From a virus, in the IMG/VR virus record IMGVR_UViG_3300005663_000098, positions 1 to 42,271 of that record: DNA of 42,271 nt; one strand, written 5' to 3'. The notes under the pieces are model-generated. The model was given only the letters and a program-made list of their open reading frames with translations. It searched no databases and was not told the DNA's origin. Positions 6,417-14,918 of this stretch are shown piece by piece (position 1 is the first letter of the stretch; every line of letters begins with the position of its first letter). Both the position numbers and the translations under genes were made by a program.

Positions 6417-6809
6417 ATGATAGTAACAGAATCTATATTAGAACAAGGATTAAGTGAAAATGGTGCTTGGAATAAGAAACAATTACTGGCATTGGGAGTA
6501 AAAACAGAAAAAAAGTTTAAGTTAGAAAAGGGCTGGAAACGTGAGTTAATAGGCTCTGAGGTAACTGAACAGCAGGTACAAAGGTTTCTAAGATTAAAGA
6601 ATGTGCATTTAAATATGGCAAAAGTAACTGGTGCAAATCTAAATATCATTCAAGTAACTATTGTCGAAGGGTTAATATCTCAAGCTGCAGGTCATTTAGA
6701 GGCTATCAATCCTCAAGTAGAGGTGCAGCAAGTTCTTAAAGCTGATGCACAAGAAGCAATTGCTGAATTCCAAGAAACTATTGGTGAATTACGAAGGGTG
6801 TTTGAGTAA
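6417..6809 (+). CDS. hypothetical protein preceding the terminase
   Basis: 130 residues. The N-terminus (ESILEQGLSENGAWNKKQLLALGV) looks like a small helical domain; the rest is helical with an acidic C-terminus. No family recognised. It overlaps the terminase small subunit gene by one base (TAATG), so it is probably translated with the packaging genes. A DNA-binding packaging accessory is possible but unproven. Confidence 0.65.
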   Translation: MIVTESILEQGLSENGAWNKKQLLALGVKTEKKFKLEKGWKRELIGSEVTEQQVQRFLRLKNVHLNMAKVTGANLNIIQVTIVEGLISQAAGHLEAINPQVEVQQVLKADAQEAIAEFQETIGELRRVFE

Positions 6810-7231
6810 TGGCAGGCGGTAGACCTACAAAGTATAAACGTACATATAATGAGCAAGCATATAAATTGTGCCTTTTGGGAGCAACGGATGCAGTATTAGC
6901 GGATTTCTTTGAAGTTAATGAGGACACAATAAACGAATGGAAAAAGGTGCATCCTAAGTTTTCCGAGTCCCTAAAAAAAGGGAAGATTCAAGCAGATGCA
7001 GAAGTAGCCGAAAGATTGTTTTTAAGAGCGAAAGGCTATGAGCACCCGGAAGATAAGATATTCTGCACAGACGGAGAAGTAACTATAGTTAAAACCACTA
7101 AGCATTACCCGCCCGACACAGCCGCAGCATTTATATGGCTCAAGAATAGGGCGGGGTGGATAGATAAGCAGGAATACAGACATAGTGGCGAAATTAGTTT
7201 GTTGCCGCCACAGATAAGCAAAAATGGTTAA
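6809..7231 (+). CDS. terS: terminase small subunit
   Basis: 140 residues. Typical small-terminase layout: basic N-terminal GRPTKY, then a helix-turn-helix-like block (KLCLLGATDAVLADFFEV, then TINEWKKVHPKFSESLKKGK), an AEVAERLFLRAKGYEHPEDK segment and PPDTAAAFIWLKNRAGW. It would recognise the packaging site and feed DNA to the large subunit, whose gene it overlaps by eight bases. Confidence 0.88.
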   Translation: MAGGRPTKYKRTYNEQAYKLCLLGATDAVLADFFEVNEDTINEWKKVHPKFSESLKKGKIQADAEVAERLFLRAKGYEHPEDKIFCTDGEVTIVKTTKHYPPDTAAAFIWLKNRAGWIDKQEYRHSGEISLLPPQISKNG

Positions 7232-8642
7232 GGTACAGTTACAGACGAACTTAACGAAGCGCCAGTCTATGGCATGGGACGCCTTAGATGACCCGAGGGT
7301 ACGCCGAATTTTGTTTGGCGGTGCCAAAGGCGGAGGTAAGTCGTATTTCCTGGTTGTATGGTTGTTTACGATGGTCTGGGCAATAATGGTCCAAGCTAAG
7401 CTCCAACCATCTAAAAATCCACCTCACATTGCTTGGTTCGGCCGCAAGCAGGCTACGGACCTTACAGGGACGACTTTGCAGACTTGGCGTGAAGTTATTC
7501 CCGAGCAATATTATAGTCTCCACGGTGCTACTGAGAAAGACCCTAAGCACATCTTGATAGCTGACCGTGTGGCTATTGATTATGGGGGTTTGGATAAGCA
7601 AGAGAATATCAATAAGTTTAACTCGGCTGAGTATATCATAATTGCTATTGACCAAGCGGAGGAAGTTACCAGAGATGAGGTTAGCACCGTACTTGCTTCG
7701 TTGCGAATGATACTCAAAGGCCCGGATGATAAACCGCTTAAAATCCCGTTCAAAGAACTTTACACCGCGAATCCGAGGCAATGCTGGTTGAGGGAGGAAT
7801 TCATACTCAATCCGAGGGAGAATAGTCGATTCATACCGGCGTTGCCTACAGATAATCCGCACCTGCCAACAGATTATATTCGGACACTCGAAGAGGCTTT
7901 TGGGCACCGCCCGGAACTGCTTAAGGCGTACAAAGATGGTGACTGGTCAGCTATCGAAGGGGCTGACCAGGTAATCAAGGAATCCTGGCTTAGAGCGGCA
8001 AAAGATAGAATGGCAACTGAGCGAGTACACAAGAGATATTTAGTTTGCGATACAGCCAGATATGGTGATGACGAGTGCCCAATATTCCAAATGGATAATG
8101 CTGAGATTGAGAAACAAGTTATTTTGCCCTATTGCAATCACGACCAGATAGCCAGCAGGTTGGCAATGATGAGTGCTCAAAATAACGATTGCCCGATTGT
8201 TGTGGAGTCTATAGGTTCTGATATCGGTGCGGCAGTCATTACGGACTTGATGGGTATGAAAAAGCATGTTATAGAATATACCCCGCAAGGCAAATCGCAA
8301 TATCCAGAAAAGTTTTATAATGTAAGGGCCGAAGCTTGGCACATTGCAAGCAAGGTTTTGAGTGATGGCATATTCGACAGGATAACCAACTGTCCTGTTA
8401 TCTGCAAGAATATGGACGATAAGACCAGAGGCCAGCTATGCACGCCAAGCTATGATTTTAGGGGTGGTAGGATACTTGTGGAGAGCAAGAAGAAAATCAA
8501 AGAACGTTTAGGTAATAGCCCAGACAGGGGAGATACTTATGTAATAGCATTATGGGCGTGGCACAAGATAAATGCCAAGCCCGTAAGCGATAGAGACCGC
8601 GAAAGGAATCGCCAGAGGGCGTTAGGCCCGATGTCCATGTGA
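7224..8642 (+). CDS. terL: terminase large subunit (ATPase and nuclease)
   Basis: 472 residues, normal length. Walker A GGAKGGGKS at residues 32-40, Walker B IIIAIDQAEE at about 138-147, coupling motif TANP at 181-184. The C-terminal RNase H-like nuclease shows D276 (VCDTARYGDDE), E329 (VVESIG) and a late acidic residue in SPDRGDTYVIALW. It packages DNA into procapsids and cuts it. The portal gene follows eight bases downstream. Confidence 0.95.
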   Translation: MVKVQLQTNLTKRQSMAWDALDDPRVRRILFGGAKGGGKSYFLVVWLFTMVWAIMVQAKLQPSKNPPHIAWFGRKQATDLTGTTLQTWREVIPEQYYSLHGATEKDPKHILIADRVAIDYGGLDKQENINKFNSAEYIIIAIDQAEEVTRDEVSTVLASLRMILKGPDDKPLKIPFKELYTANPRQCWLREEFILNPRENSRFIPALPTDNPHLPTDYIRTLEEAFGHRPELLKAYKDGDWSAIEGADQVIKESWLRAAKDRMATERVHKRYLVCDTARYGDDECPIFQMDNAEIEKQVILPYCNHDQIASRLAMMSAQNNDCPIVVESIGSDIGAAVITDLMGMKKHVIEYTPQGKSQYPEKFYNVRAEAWHIASKVLSDGIFDRITNCPVICKNMDDKTRGQLCTPSYDFRGGRILVESKKKIKERLGNSPDRGDTYVIALWAWHKINAKPVSDRDRERNRQRALGPMSM

Positions 8643-8650
8643 GATGATAA

Positions 8651-10693
8651 ATGGCAGATGAAGATTTAAGACATCCAAAAACAGATGACGAGATACTTCG
8701 TAAAGTCGTACAAATGCGAGCTGACGGTGTATCAGGTTCGGCCAACTTCTTCGACCGTATGAGAAAAGCCGAGGACTTCGTTATTGGTGGCGATTTGCAG
8801 TGGGACCCGGCTGTCAAAGAAGCGGCTCGGCGGAAACGCAAGTTCACTTTAACCATTCCGATTGTAAAATCACAGATAAAGCAGGTTGCAGGAGCGGAAA
8901 TAAAGAACCCACAGGATTTCATAGTTGAGAATACCCGGGATGGCACAGCTACGGTGGCGCGGATATTAACTGCTTTGACCAAACAAGCGGCTGATTCCGA
9001 GAGGATAAGATATGAAAAGTCACAAACATTCGAAAGCGGGCTATCGTCCGGGCAAGGTGCAATGGGGGTATTTATTGACAAAACAGATGACCCCAAGCAT
9101 GCCAATTTGCGGATTGAGCGGCTTGTCGAGCATAACACATTAATTGACCCGAATACCACTTCATACAATCCCAACAAGCTAACTACTGGTGCGAAGTATG
9201 TAATCTGGGAGGAGTGGGTAGACAAAGAATTTCTTGAAGAAGAGTACCCAGACCAAAAGGAAGAACTTGAGGCTCGTGGAGGACAGTCATTTCTTGAAGT
9301 TGCAGCTGGTAATATCAATGGCATTATCGACTGGATGACTGGCAGGAGGGCTACAAAGGAGACAGGCTCGTTTAGCAGTAGGGAGCGAACTGATATTGAG
9401 GTAATGACAAAGAGCCGCTATCTCAAATCTCATACTTGGTGGAGAGAGCCTAAAAAGTGTGTTCATTGGTACGATAAGCGGGAATCCGAGATAGATTCTC
9501 AATTTTTACATAAAGACGAAGATATTGCAGCAGCCAAAAAAGCAACCAAAGCAAACCCTGAAATCTTTGAAATCAAAGAAGTAACTGCGTATGTTATGCA
9601 TCATACTATCCGGGTCAAGGATACTTTTCTTGAAGACCGCGTGGATGAACTGAATGGTGTTCAGATGTTCCCTATCGTGTTCTTCTGGCCCTATTGGGTT
9701 AATGGGTACAAATCAGGTATAGCGGAAGACCTTATTGGCACTCAGGAAGAAATTAACTGGACACACTCAATGGCCTTGAATTTGATTAGGCAAATCGCAA
9801 GGTCGGGCTATAGAATAACGAAAGACTTGGGGGGTGATTTTGTTGATTGGTTGAGTGCGCATGGTGGTGAAGATGGGATTGTTATCGACGAATCAAGAGG
9901 TGGCGGCAAGGTAGAGGCTTTAGACCCTCCGAGCTTCGCCGGTGCTCAATATGAGAATTTTACTCAACAGGCGATGAATAACGCCAGAACTATAACAGGT
10001 ATTCGAACAGAGATACCGGAAAAGGATACGAAAGCACTTTCAGGCCGGGCGATATTTCTTAAAAAAGAGAGTGAAACGCAAGGTTCGTTATCGCTTCATC
10101 TTAACTGGCAATACACACTTGCAATTTTTGGCGATTTAATCGTTGATATTATTCGAAAAAACGACATTTTTAGCGAAGACGAGATAAGGGAAATAGTTGA
10201 TAAAGATGCCTTGCTTGGCGAGGAGATTATGGACAAGGCCAAAGGTATTATTATCAATCAATTACAGCAACAGGGTGGACGTATTCCACAACAACCAAAG
10301 CCTCCGAACCCGATAAGGACTCGCAATGCACCCGCTGAGCAACAAGCCCAAATACTGGAGACTTTTCAGGAAGAAATGGCTTTGTTCCAACAGTTTGTTG
10401 AACAGGTAGAGCAGGCAGCCATCCCGATAGCTGAAGAAATGCTTTTGGGCTTGATTCACCGTATGAAAGCAGGTAAATACAGTACGAAGGTAACTACTTC
10501 GCCGATGGCTGAAACTATGCGTGCTATTAATGCGACTGAGACATTTGAGTTGCAGAAGCTACTCTTAGAGGCCGGTGATGTGGGCCTTGACGGCGAGGAT
10601 TTGATAGAGGCTACTGACGTTCCCAACAAAGAGAAGTTGAAACTTGGCAGGCGACGCAAGATGGAAGCTTTGGCAGGGGCGAGGAGTGCGTAA
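8651..10693 (+). CDS. portal protein, P22-like type
   Basis: 680 residues, a length typical of P22-type portals. Supporting blocks are the N-terminal FFDRMRKAEDFVIGGDLQW, IVKSQIKQVAGAEIKNP, WEEWVDKEFLEEEYP, MFPIVFFWPYWVNGYKSGIAEDL followed by QEEINWTHSMALNLIRQIA, and TGIRTEIPEKDTKALSGRA. The C-terminal part is Gln-rich and helical, like the barrel of long portals. It forms the dodecameric DNA channel of the head and the platform for the short tail. Confidence 0.9.
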   Translation: MADEDLRHPKTDDEILRKVVQMRADGVSGSANFFDRMRKAEDFVIGGDLQWDPAVKEAARRKRKFTLTIPIVKSQIKQVAGAEIKNPQDFIVENTRDGTATVARILTALTKQAADSERIRYEKSQTFESGLSSGQGAMGVFIDKTDDPKHANLRIERLVEHNTLIDPNTTSYNPNKLTTGAKYVIWEEWVDKEFLEEEYPDQKEELEARGGQSFLEVAAGNINGIIDWMTGRRATKETGSFSSRERTDIEVMTKSRYLKSHTWWREPKKCVHWYDKRESEIDSQFLHKDEDIAAAKKATKANPEIFEIKEVTAYVMHHTIRVKDTFLEDRVDELNGVQMFPIVFFWPYWVNGYKSGIAEDLIGTQEEINWTHSMALNLIRQIARSGYRITKDLGGDFVDWLSAHGGEDGIVIDESRGGGKVEALDPPSFAGAQYENFTQQAMNNARTITGIRTEIPEKDTKALSGRAIFLKKESETQGSLSLHLNWQYTLAIFGDLIVDIIRKNDIFSEDEIREIVDKDALLGEEIMDKAKGIIINQLQQQGGRIPQQPKPPNPIRTRNAPAEQQAQILETFQEEMALFQQFVEQVEQAAIPIAEEMLLGLIHRMKAGKYSTKVTTSPMAETMRAINATETFELQKLLLEAGDVGLDGEDLIEATDVPNKEKLKLGRRRKMEALAGARSA

Positions 10694-10864
10694 ATGCTGA
10701 TAAAATCAAGAAATTTCAGTCCGAACAAAACAGAATTGACTTTCGAGCAATCAGGTTTTGGCTGGGCACCCGGACAGGAGAAGAAATTCGAGGGTAGAAG
10801 AACACCGGGAGCGGTAAAGAATTTTCGCAAAGGTTATGACAGGATTGATTGGAGTCGCAAGTGA
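10694..10864 (+). CDS. 56-residue basic protein
   Basis: Starts two bases after the portal stop. Short, basic, with GFGWAPGQEKKFEGRR and FRKGYDRIDWSRK; no family recognised. The next gene starts with GTG overlapping its last codons, indicating translational coupling. Its place between portal and scaffold suggests a head-associated role, which is inference only. Confidence 0.5.
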   Translation: MLIKSRNFSPNKTELTFEQSGFGWAPGQEKKFEGRRTPGAVKNFRKGYDRIDWSRK

Positions 10865-11214
10865 AGAAGCAATTGTTAATTATTGTAGTGTGTGGAGGAG
10901 GATTAGTATTACTTTTTGGTTTGTTGATGGGTTGGTGGAGAATAGGAGGAATATCCTCTAAGCCACCCTCGTTTCACAGTAAAGCAACAGATATTCTACT
11001 TTCCGTTGGCGTAACTGATACTGAGGAGTGTCTGCGTTGGGCATTTGGCGATGATGTTGCGACTAAAGAGGTTCACGACCTTGATGACTATTGGCGAGAA
11101 AAACATAGTGACTTATTTATGGTAGAAGGCTCGGATGACCTGTGGGAATCAGTACGTAAGATTGGTAAAGCATATTTACTTTATTTTAAGGAAAAAAGAG
11201 ATGAGAACAATTGA
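10861..11214 (+). CDS. small single-pass membrane protein
   Basis: 117 residues from the GTG at 10861 (GGAG six bases upstream); an in-frame TTG at 10849 is the alternative. One N-terminal transmembrane segment (about residues 4-26, IIVVCGGGLVLLFGLLMGWW) followed by an acidic soluble domain. No family recognised. It overlaps the next, lipoprotein gene. The pair could act at the inner membrane during lysis or exclusion, but there is no motif to prove it. Confidence 0.55.
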   Translation: MKKQLLIIVVCGGGLVLLFGLLMGWWRIGGISSKPPSFHSKATDILLSVGVTDTEECLRWAFGDDVATKEVHDLDDYWREKHSDLFMVEGSDDLWESVRKIGKAYLLYFKEKRDENN

Positions 11215-11584
11215 AATGTGTGTGATAGCGATAATGTTAGTTGCGCTATCTTTGGCAGTGTGTGGCTGCCAGGAAGCCCAAACGCTGCAAGAAAGATGGG
11301 GCCGAGGTGAGCCGTCTGCTGTGTTCCAGAGTTTCTTTGGTAATGATAACAATGCCAGGTTAAACTTTGTGCAGATGCAGCTAATAAATAAACAAATCCA
11401 GGATGTGAACGAATTGGCAGGAAGGGTTAGAGCATTAGAGTTTGAAAATCCGGCTGAGTTGGCAGAGAGAGTGAGGAAGCTGGAAGAAACTGCCGTTACG
11501 ATATATGACCCTAACGAATGGATTCTCGAAGCAAAAGGGGAAAGTCCTATTGACTACGACAAAATCAAATGGATGGCAAGGTGA
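11201..11584 (+). CDS. predicted lipoprotein with coiled coil
   Basis: 127 residues from the ATG at 11201 (AAGGAAAAAAGAG upstream); a longer frame from 11135 has no site. Signal peptide with a lipobox-like CGC near residue 23 (LAVCGC). The mature chain has a leucine-heptad stretch (about residues 65-95). A membrane protein followed by a small lipoprotein resembles an i-spanin/o-spanin pair in layout, but the position among head genes and lack of proline-rich sequence make this weak. Confidence 0.6.
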   Translation: MRTIEMCVIAIMLVALSLAVCGCQEAQTLQERWGRGEPSAVFQSFFGNDNNARLNFVQMQLINKQIQDVNELAGRVRALEFENPAELAERVRKLEETAVTIYDPNEWILEAKGESPIDYDKIKWMAR

Positions 11585-11632
11585 GGTGGATTATACCCCT
11601 TAAATCAGGCACGAAGATAAGGAGATATTGAA

Positions 11633-11692
11633 ATGTCAAAACACCCAGACTCACATAAAGGCAAACCAAAGCCGAGGAGGCCGAGAAAATGA
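11633..11692 (+). CDS. 19-residue basic leader peptide
   Basis: A tiny frame with a very good ribosome site (AAGGAGATATTGAA then ATG), encoding a Lys/Pro/Arg-rich peptide ending PRRPRK. Its stop overlaps the ATG of the next gene (ATGA), so its likely role is to deliver ribosomes to that gene. A function of the peptide itself is unknown. Confidence 0.45.
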   Translation: MSKHPDSHKGKPKPRRPRK

Positions 11693-11991
11693 TTAGGCCG
11701 ATTGAAGACAAAAAACCAAGAAAGAAACGGCACGATAACAAAAAGCTGCAACCGAAACCTCACTGGGCAGAGGCGTTTATGGTATTGCTTCTTGCTAAGA
11801 CAGGGGGCAAAGTCAGTCTGTCAATTGAACAATTAGATGCGTTCAGTAAAGTAAAGGGCGACGATGCCACAAATATATCTTATGACGAAGAGACGGAAAT
11901 GGTAACACTTAGTCTGCCTGAAAAAGTCAAGATAAAGTTAATGCCTATTATTGCAGTGCCGGGAAAAGAGATAATCACAGGAATCAATTAA
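11689..11991 (+). CDS. hypothetical protein with basic N-terminus
   Basis: 100 residues. The first 25 are strongly basic (KKPRKKRHDNKK) and could bind nucleic acid; the rest looks like a compact mixed fold (VSLSIEQLDAFSKV...MVTLSLPEKVKIKLMPIIAV). No family recognised. Coupled to the 19-residue peptide and followed by a terminator. Confidence 0.6.
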   Translation: MIRPIEDKKPRKKRHDNKKLQPKPHWAEAFMVLLLAKTGGKVSLSIEQLDAFSKVKGDDATNISYDEETEMVTLSLPEKVKIKLMPIIAVPGKEIITGIN

Positions 11992-12049
11992 AAACTAAAT
12001 ATTGGGTTAGCTGACAGTCGGCAGGCTTGAGGCTACGTAAGAACAAATT

Positions 12050-12091
12050 AAAGAGCAGGTAAGTGCTTACCCATTTACTTGCTCTTTTTTT
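12050..12091 (+). terminator. intrinsic terminator
   Basis: The arm beginning GAGCAGGTAAGT pairs with ATTTACTTGCTC (G-T pairs and one mismatch allowed), followed by a run of eight T (12084-12091). It would end transcripts from the portal block before the scaffold region. Confidence 0.65.
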
Positions 12092-12118
12092 GTTGCCCAC
12101 AGAGAAAGGAATGAAGCA

Positions 12119-12472
12119 ATGGCAAAGACAGAAGTAGTGGAAAAACCAAACGAAGGGGTAGAAGCACCTAAGGCCAACGAAGTAGCGGCAAAAGAAGTCA
12201 CGGCTGAGGCAAAGCCTGTAAAGTCGAAAAAGCAGATTGAGGAGGAGGCCGACCAGGCCCGGAGGGCTAAGGTCGATGCCACTAACAAGAAAAAGGCTGC
12301 GAAAGCAGCGGAAGGAGAAGCAGCGTTGGCCAAGGTGCCTTTGAATGCTGAAGAAAAGGCTTTTATTGCTCGCATAGCACCCAAGATGAATGAGGGCCGA
12401 GCGGTAATGCAACCAAGTTCTGCGGATGTATTGCGATATTCTCGGTTGATGAAGCGGAAGGATGTTAAGTAA
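12119..12472 (+). CDS. Ala/Lys/Glu-rich protein
   Basis: 117 residues. The first 70 are low-complexity, charged and alanine-rich (EVAAKEVTAEAKPVKSKKQ), probably disordered or a single long helix; the last 40 contain EEKAFIARIAPKMNEGR, an ordered helix pair. No family recognised. It overlaps the next gene by one base (TAATG). The position before the scaffold suggests a head-assembly accessory (inference). Confidence 0.55.
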   Translation: MAKTEVVEKPNEGVEAPKANEVAAKEVTAEAKPVKSKKQIEEEADQARRAKVDATNKKKAAKAAEGEAALAKVPLNAEEKAFIARIAPKMNEGRAVMQPSSADVLRYSRLMKRKDVK

Positions 12473-12702
12473 TGGCCGGAGTAGAAGAAATGCCTATTGC
12501 AATTAAGAAAAAGAGATTGTCGGCTATCAAAGGTTCGGAAGAAAAGCGTTTTATGATTGAGGATGCAGCGAGAACTATGAAACGGTTCGCTGAGATAAAA
12601 AGAGAGATACGAGAAATCAAGGCCGACAAAGAACTTTTGGAAGCAGCACGAACTGTTTTGCGACAGGAAATCACTGATACTAAGAAAGCAATGACATCTT
12701 AG
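12472..12702 (+). CDS. small coiled-coil protein
   Basis: 76 residues, almost entirely helical and charged, with FAEIKREIREIKADKELLEA as a likely coiled coil. No family recognised. Coupled to the upstream gene; followed by the structured leader of the scaffold gene. Confidence 0.55.
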   Translation: MAGVEEMPIAIKKKRLSAIKGSEEKRFMIEDAARTMKRFAEIKREIREIKADKELLEAARTVLRQEITDTKKAMTS

Positions 12703-12744
12703 CTATATGGGATAGCGGCGGGGCCAAGGGCCTCAACCAGTTCA

Positions 12745-12859
12745 CCTCATCGCAAGGGTTATTGCGAGACTCTGTATGTTACAGAGATGTTTTTGGCAAT
12801 TTCAGTAAAAAATTGCCCCCTACTGCGGGGTTCGCAGGACGCACGGCTCGCTCAGCCGG
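12745..12859 (+). promoter_or_regulatory. multi-hairpin leader upstream of scaffold and capsid
   Basis: Five consecutive inverted repeats: TCGCAA/TTGCGA (12750-12755, 12762-12767); CTCTGTA/TACAGAG with a three-base loop (12770-12776, 12780-12786); GGCAATTT/AAATTGCC (12795-12802, 12810-12817); CCCC/GGGG (12817-12820, 12827-12830, sharing one base with the previous stem); CGGCT/AGCCG (12844-12848, 12854-12858). The ribosome site AAAGGAG follows at once. It could be a stabilising 5' untranslated region, an RNA processing site or a protein-binding RNA for the highly expressed head genes. Confidence 0.6.
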
Positions 12860-12876
12860 AAAAAAGGAGTTCTGAA

Positions 12877-13638
12877 ATGACGGACGAAACTAAACAAGAG
12901 AGTAGTGAAAGTAGTGAAGAGCAGGATTTGGCTCAGGCGGCTTTGGATGCCACTGATTCAGATGCTTCAGCCAGGGAAGGAACTTCTCCGGCTGAGGAGC
13001 CGGAACAGCAGACGGTGCCCGTAGCCAAGCACGTAGCCTTGAGAGAGCGTGCTCAGGCGGCAGAGGTAGCCCAGGCAAGAGCAGAAGGTGAATTAGTTGC
13101 GATAAAGCAAGCACAGACACAAAATGCTCCAGCCTCAAAGTCGCCACTCCAGTTGGAGATTGAGAGGCAGGCAGCCGAAGGCATTGACAAAGAAGATATG
13201 ACAGTATCACCAACGATTATCGAGCAGAACGACATCTATAATCAGCAAGTGGCTAATAAAAGAGCTGCTGACTCAGTAGCCCAGCAACTTGGAGCTAAGC
13301 AATTAGCCTCAACTAATAAGGCAAGGGCTGAGCACAAGGACTGGTCGGATGTTGTAAAGGCCGCTGATGGGCTGCTGACACAAGGTGAACTCGTTGATAT
13401 AGCTGCTGCCGGTGATAATTTCGGTGAACTTGCTTATGCCAAATCCAAGGTTGCTTTAGAGCGGAATAAACCTGCATCTGAAACTGACACTGCTCCCGAA
13501 AAGAAGCCGAGCAAATCGGAAGCAGAAGCAAAAGAGAAGACCGAAGCGGAAGCAAAAACAGTGCCTTCGCAGCAGCAGATACTTAAAGAAGTTGCTGAGC
13601 AAGCTGATGCGCAGACAGTAGCTGCTGCACAACTGTAG
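12877..13638 (+). CDS. probable capsid scaffolding protein
   Basis: 253 residues from the ATG at 12877 (AAAGGAG seven bases upstream); an ATG at 12787 would read through the hairpin leader. Acidic, with a Ser/Glu/Ala-rich disordered N-terminus, a helical middle (HVALRERAQAAEVAQARAEGELVAI) and a charged low-complexity C-terminus rich in Lys, Glu and Ala. Composition and position immediately before the major capsid gene are typical of scaffolds, which guide procapsid assembly and then leave. The assignment rests on composition and context. Confidence 0.75.
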   Translation: MTDETKQESSESSEEQDLAQAALDATDSDASAREGTSPAEEPEQQTVPVAKHVALRERAQAAEVAQARAEGELVAIKQAQTQNAPASKSPLQLEIERQAAEGIDKEDMTVSPTIIEQNDIYNQQVANKRAADSVAQQLGAKQLASTNKARAEHKDWSDVVKAADGLLTQGELVDIAAAGDNFGELAYAKSKVALERNKPASETDTAPEKKPSKSEAEAKEKTEAEAKTVPSQQQILKEVAEQADAQTVAAAQL

Positions 13639-13671
13639 ACGATTTGCTCCTAATTGAAAAGGAGCATTACA

Positions 13672-14898
13672 ATGCCAAGTACGAGTTTTGCATTTGCCGA
13701 CCCGCGTGCTCAGACTATCTGGTCTCAGGCCGTATTCGTTTACGGTCTTCAGAATATGTTTTTTACCCAGATGATGGGTAAGGACAAGAATAGTCTTATC
13801 CACGTGAATACCGACCTTACCACAAAAAAGGGTGGGACAATCGTAGTTGAATCACGCGACCCGATGAGTGGTACAGGTGTAGGTAACGACGGCAATACAA
13901 CCGGCAACGAGGAACAGATTAAGAGACGGAATATGTCTCTTATTATGGCTGAAAGAGCACATTCCTATGTTTCAGCCGGTAAAATGAGTGAACAATTAAC
14001 AGCAACGAATATTCGTGAAGATGGAAAAGAAGATTTGGGTGAATGGGTTTCAGAGGCTCTTGAGACCGATATTGCAACATCCGCGGCGGGTCTTTACAAC
14101 GAAAACTCATCAGGGTCGGCAATCACGACTATCAACGAAACCTACCCGACTTCCGACCGTATTTATTACGGTGGTCAGGATGCGGCAGGAGCACTTGGGA
14201 ATAGCGGTGTTAGTTACGCGACCGATGCACTTCTAACAGCGGGTACACAGACAAGCAATCTTGCCGGCACAGTGATTATGGAGGCAATCAAACGCCGGGC
14301 AATAGCCGCAACCCCCAAGTTCCGTCCGGTGATTATCCACAATCTGTCTGGTGCGAACCCTGATGATATAAGGTCAGGTAAGTTTCGTGGCCCTGTCTTA
14401 GCCAAGATTATGATAGTTTTGATGGACCCACTTCAAATCAAAGCTATTAAGGCAGAAACAGGAAACAACGGCTATCGTGCAATGGTATCAGCAGCCCAGG
14501 TCAGGGGGAATTTGAACCCGATATTTACAGGTGCCGAGTTCTACTGGGACGGGATGCTGGTATTCGAATACGACCGAGTCGCTAAAAGGACTGGTGCAGG
14601 CGGCACAACGCTTGCAGAAGGTTTCCTGCTTAATGCAGGCAGAACGGCCACGACTGATGCTGTAGCAAGTGGCAGGACTGTAGCAAGGGCATTGTTTATG
14701 GGTGCTCAGGCTATGGTTTTTGGCTGGGCACAAAAGCCCGGTTGGTCTGAGGACTTCGTAGACAACAACAAACCCAAAGTCAAGGTTGATATGCTCTATG
14801 GAGTGAAACGCACAATATTTAATGCTCATGGAACAACCACTCCGGGGTCGGATGAGGCCATTTATTGCCTTGACACCGAAGTAATTGTCGATGCTTAA
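13672..14898 (+). CDS. major capsid protein, N4-gp56-like
   Basis: 408 residues from the ATG at 13672 (AAAAGGAG upstream); a TTG 18 bases earlier is unlikely. The N-terminal half matches what I know of the N4-gp56 family: WSQAVFVYGLQNMFFTQMMG, KKGGTIVVESRDPMSGTGV followed by GNDGNTTGNEEQI, then SYVSAGKMSEQ and LGEWVSEALETDIATSAAGLYN. It forms the icosahedral shell. The family assignment is from memory of these blocks. Confidence 0.85.
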   Translation: MPSTSFAFADPRAQTIWSQAVFVYGLQNMFFTQMMGKDKNSLIHVNTDLTTKKGGTIVVESRDPMSGTGVGNDGNTTGNEEQIKRRNMSLIMAERAHSYVSAGKMSEQLTATNIREDGKEDLGEWVSEALETDIATSAAGLYNENSSGSAITTINETYPTSDRIYYGGQDAAGALGNSGVSYATDALLTAGTQTSNLAGTVIMEAIKRRAIAATPKFRPVIIHNLSGANPDDIRSGKFRGPVLAKIMIVLMDPLQIKAIKAETGNNGYRAMVSAAQVRGNLNPIFTGAEFYWDGMLVFEYDRVAKRTGAGGTTLAEGFLLNAGRTATTDAVASGRTVARALFMGAQAMVFGWAQKPGWSEDFVDNNKPKVKVDMLYGVKRTIFNAHGTTTPGSDEAIYCLDTEVIVDA

Positions 14899-14918
14899 AA
14901 GCAGAAAGGAAGTATAAA

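Noticed and set aside
8497-9324. 275-residue - strand frame
   Set aside because: Lies wholly opposite the terminase and portal genes, Ser/Cys-rich, no ribosome site: a shadow of the + strand genes.
11201-11584. o-spanin of a standard spanin pair (with 10861-11214)
   Set aside because: Layout is similar, but it lies among head genes with no lysin nearby and no proline-rich mature region, so it is kept as a lipoprotein only.
12787-12876. N-terminal extension of the scaffold protein
   Set aside because: It would be translated through several hairpins with no ribosome site, whereas the ATG at 12877 has an excellent one.
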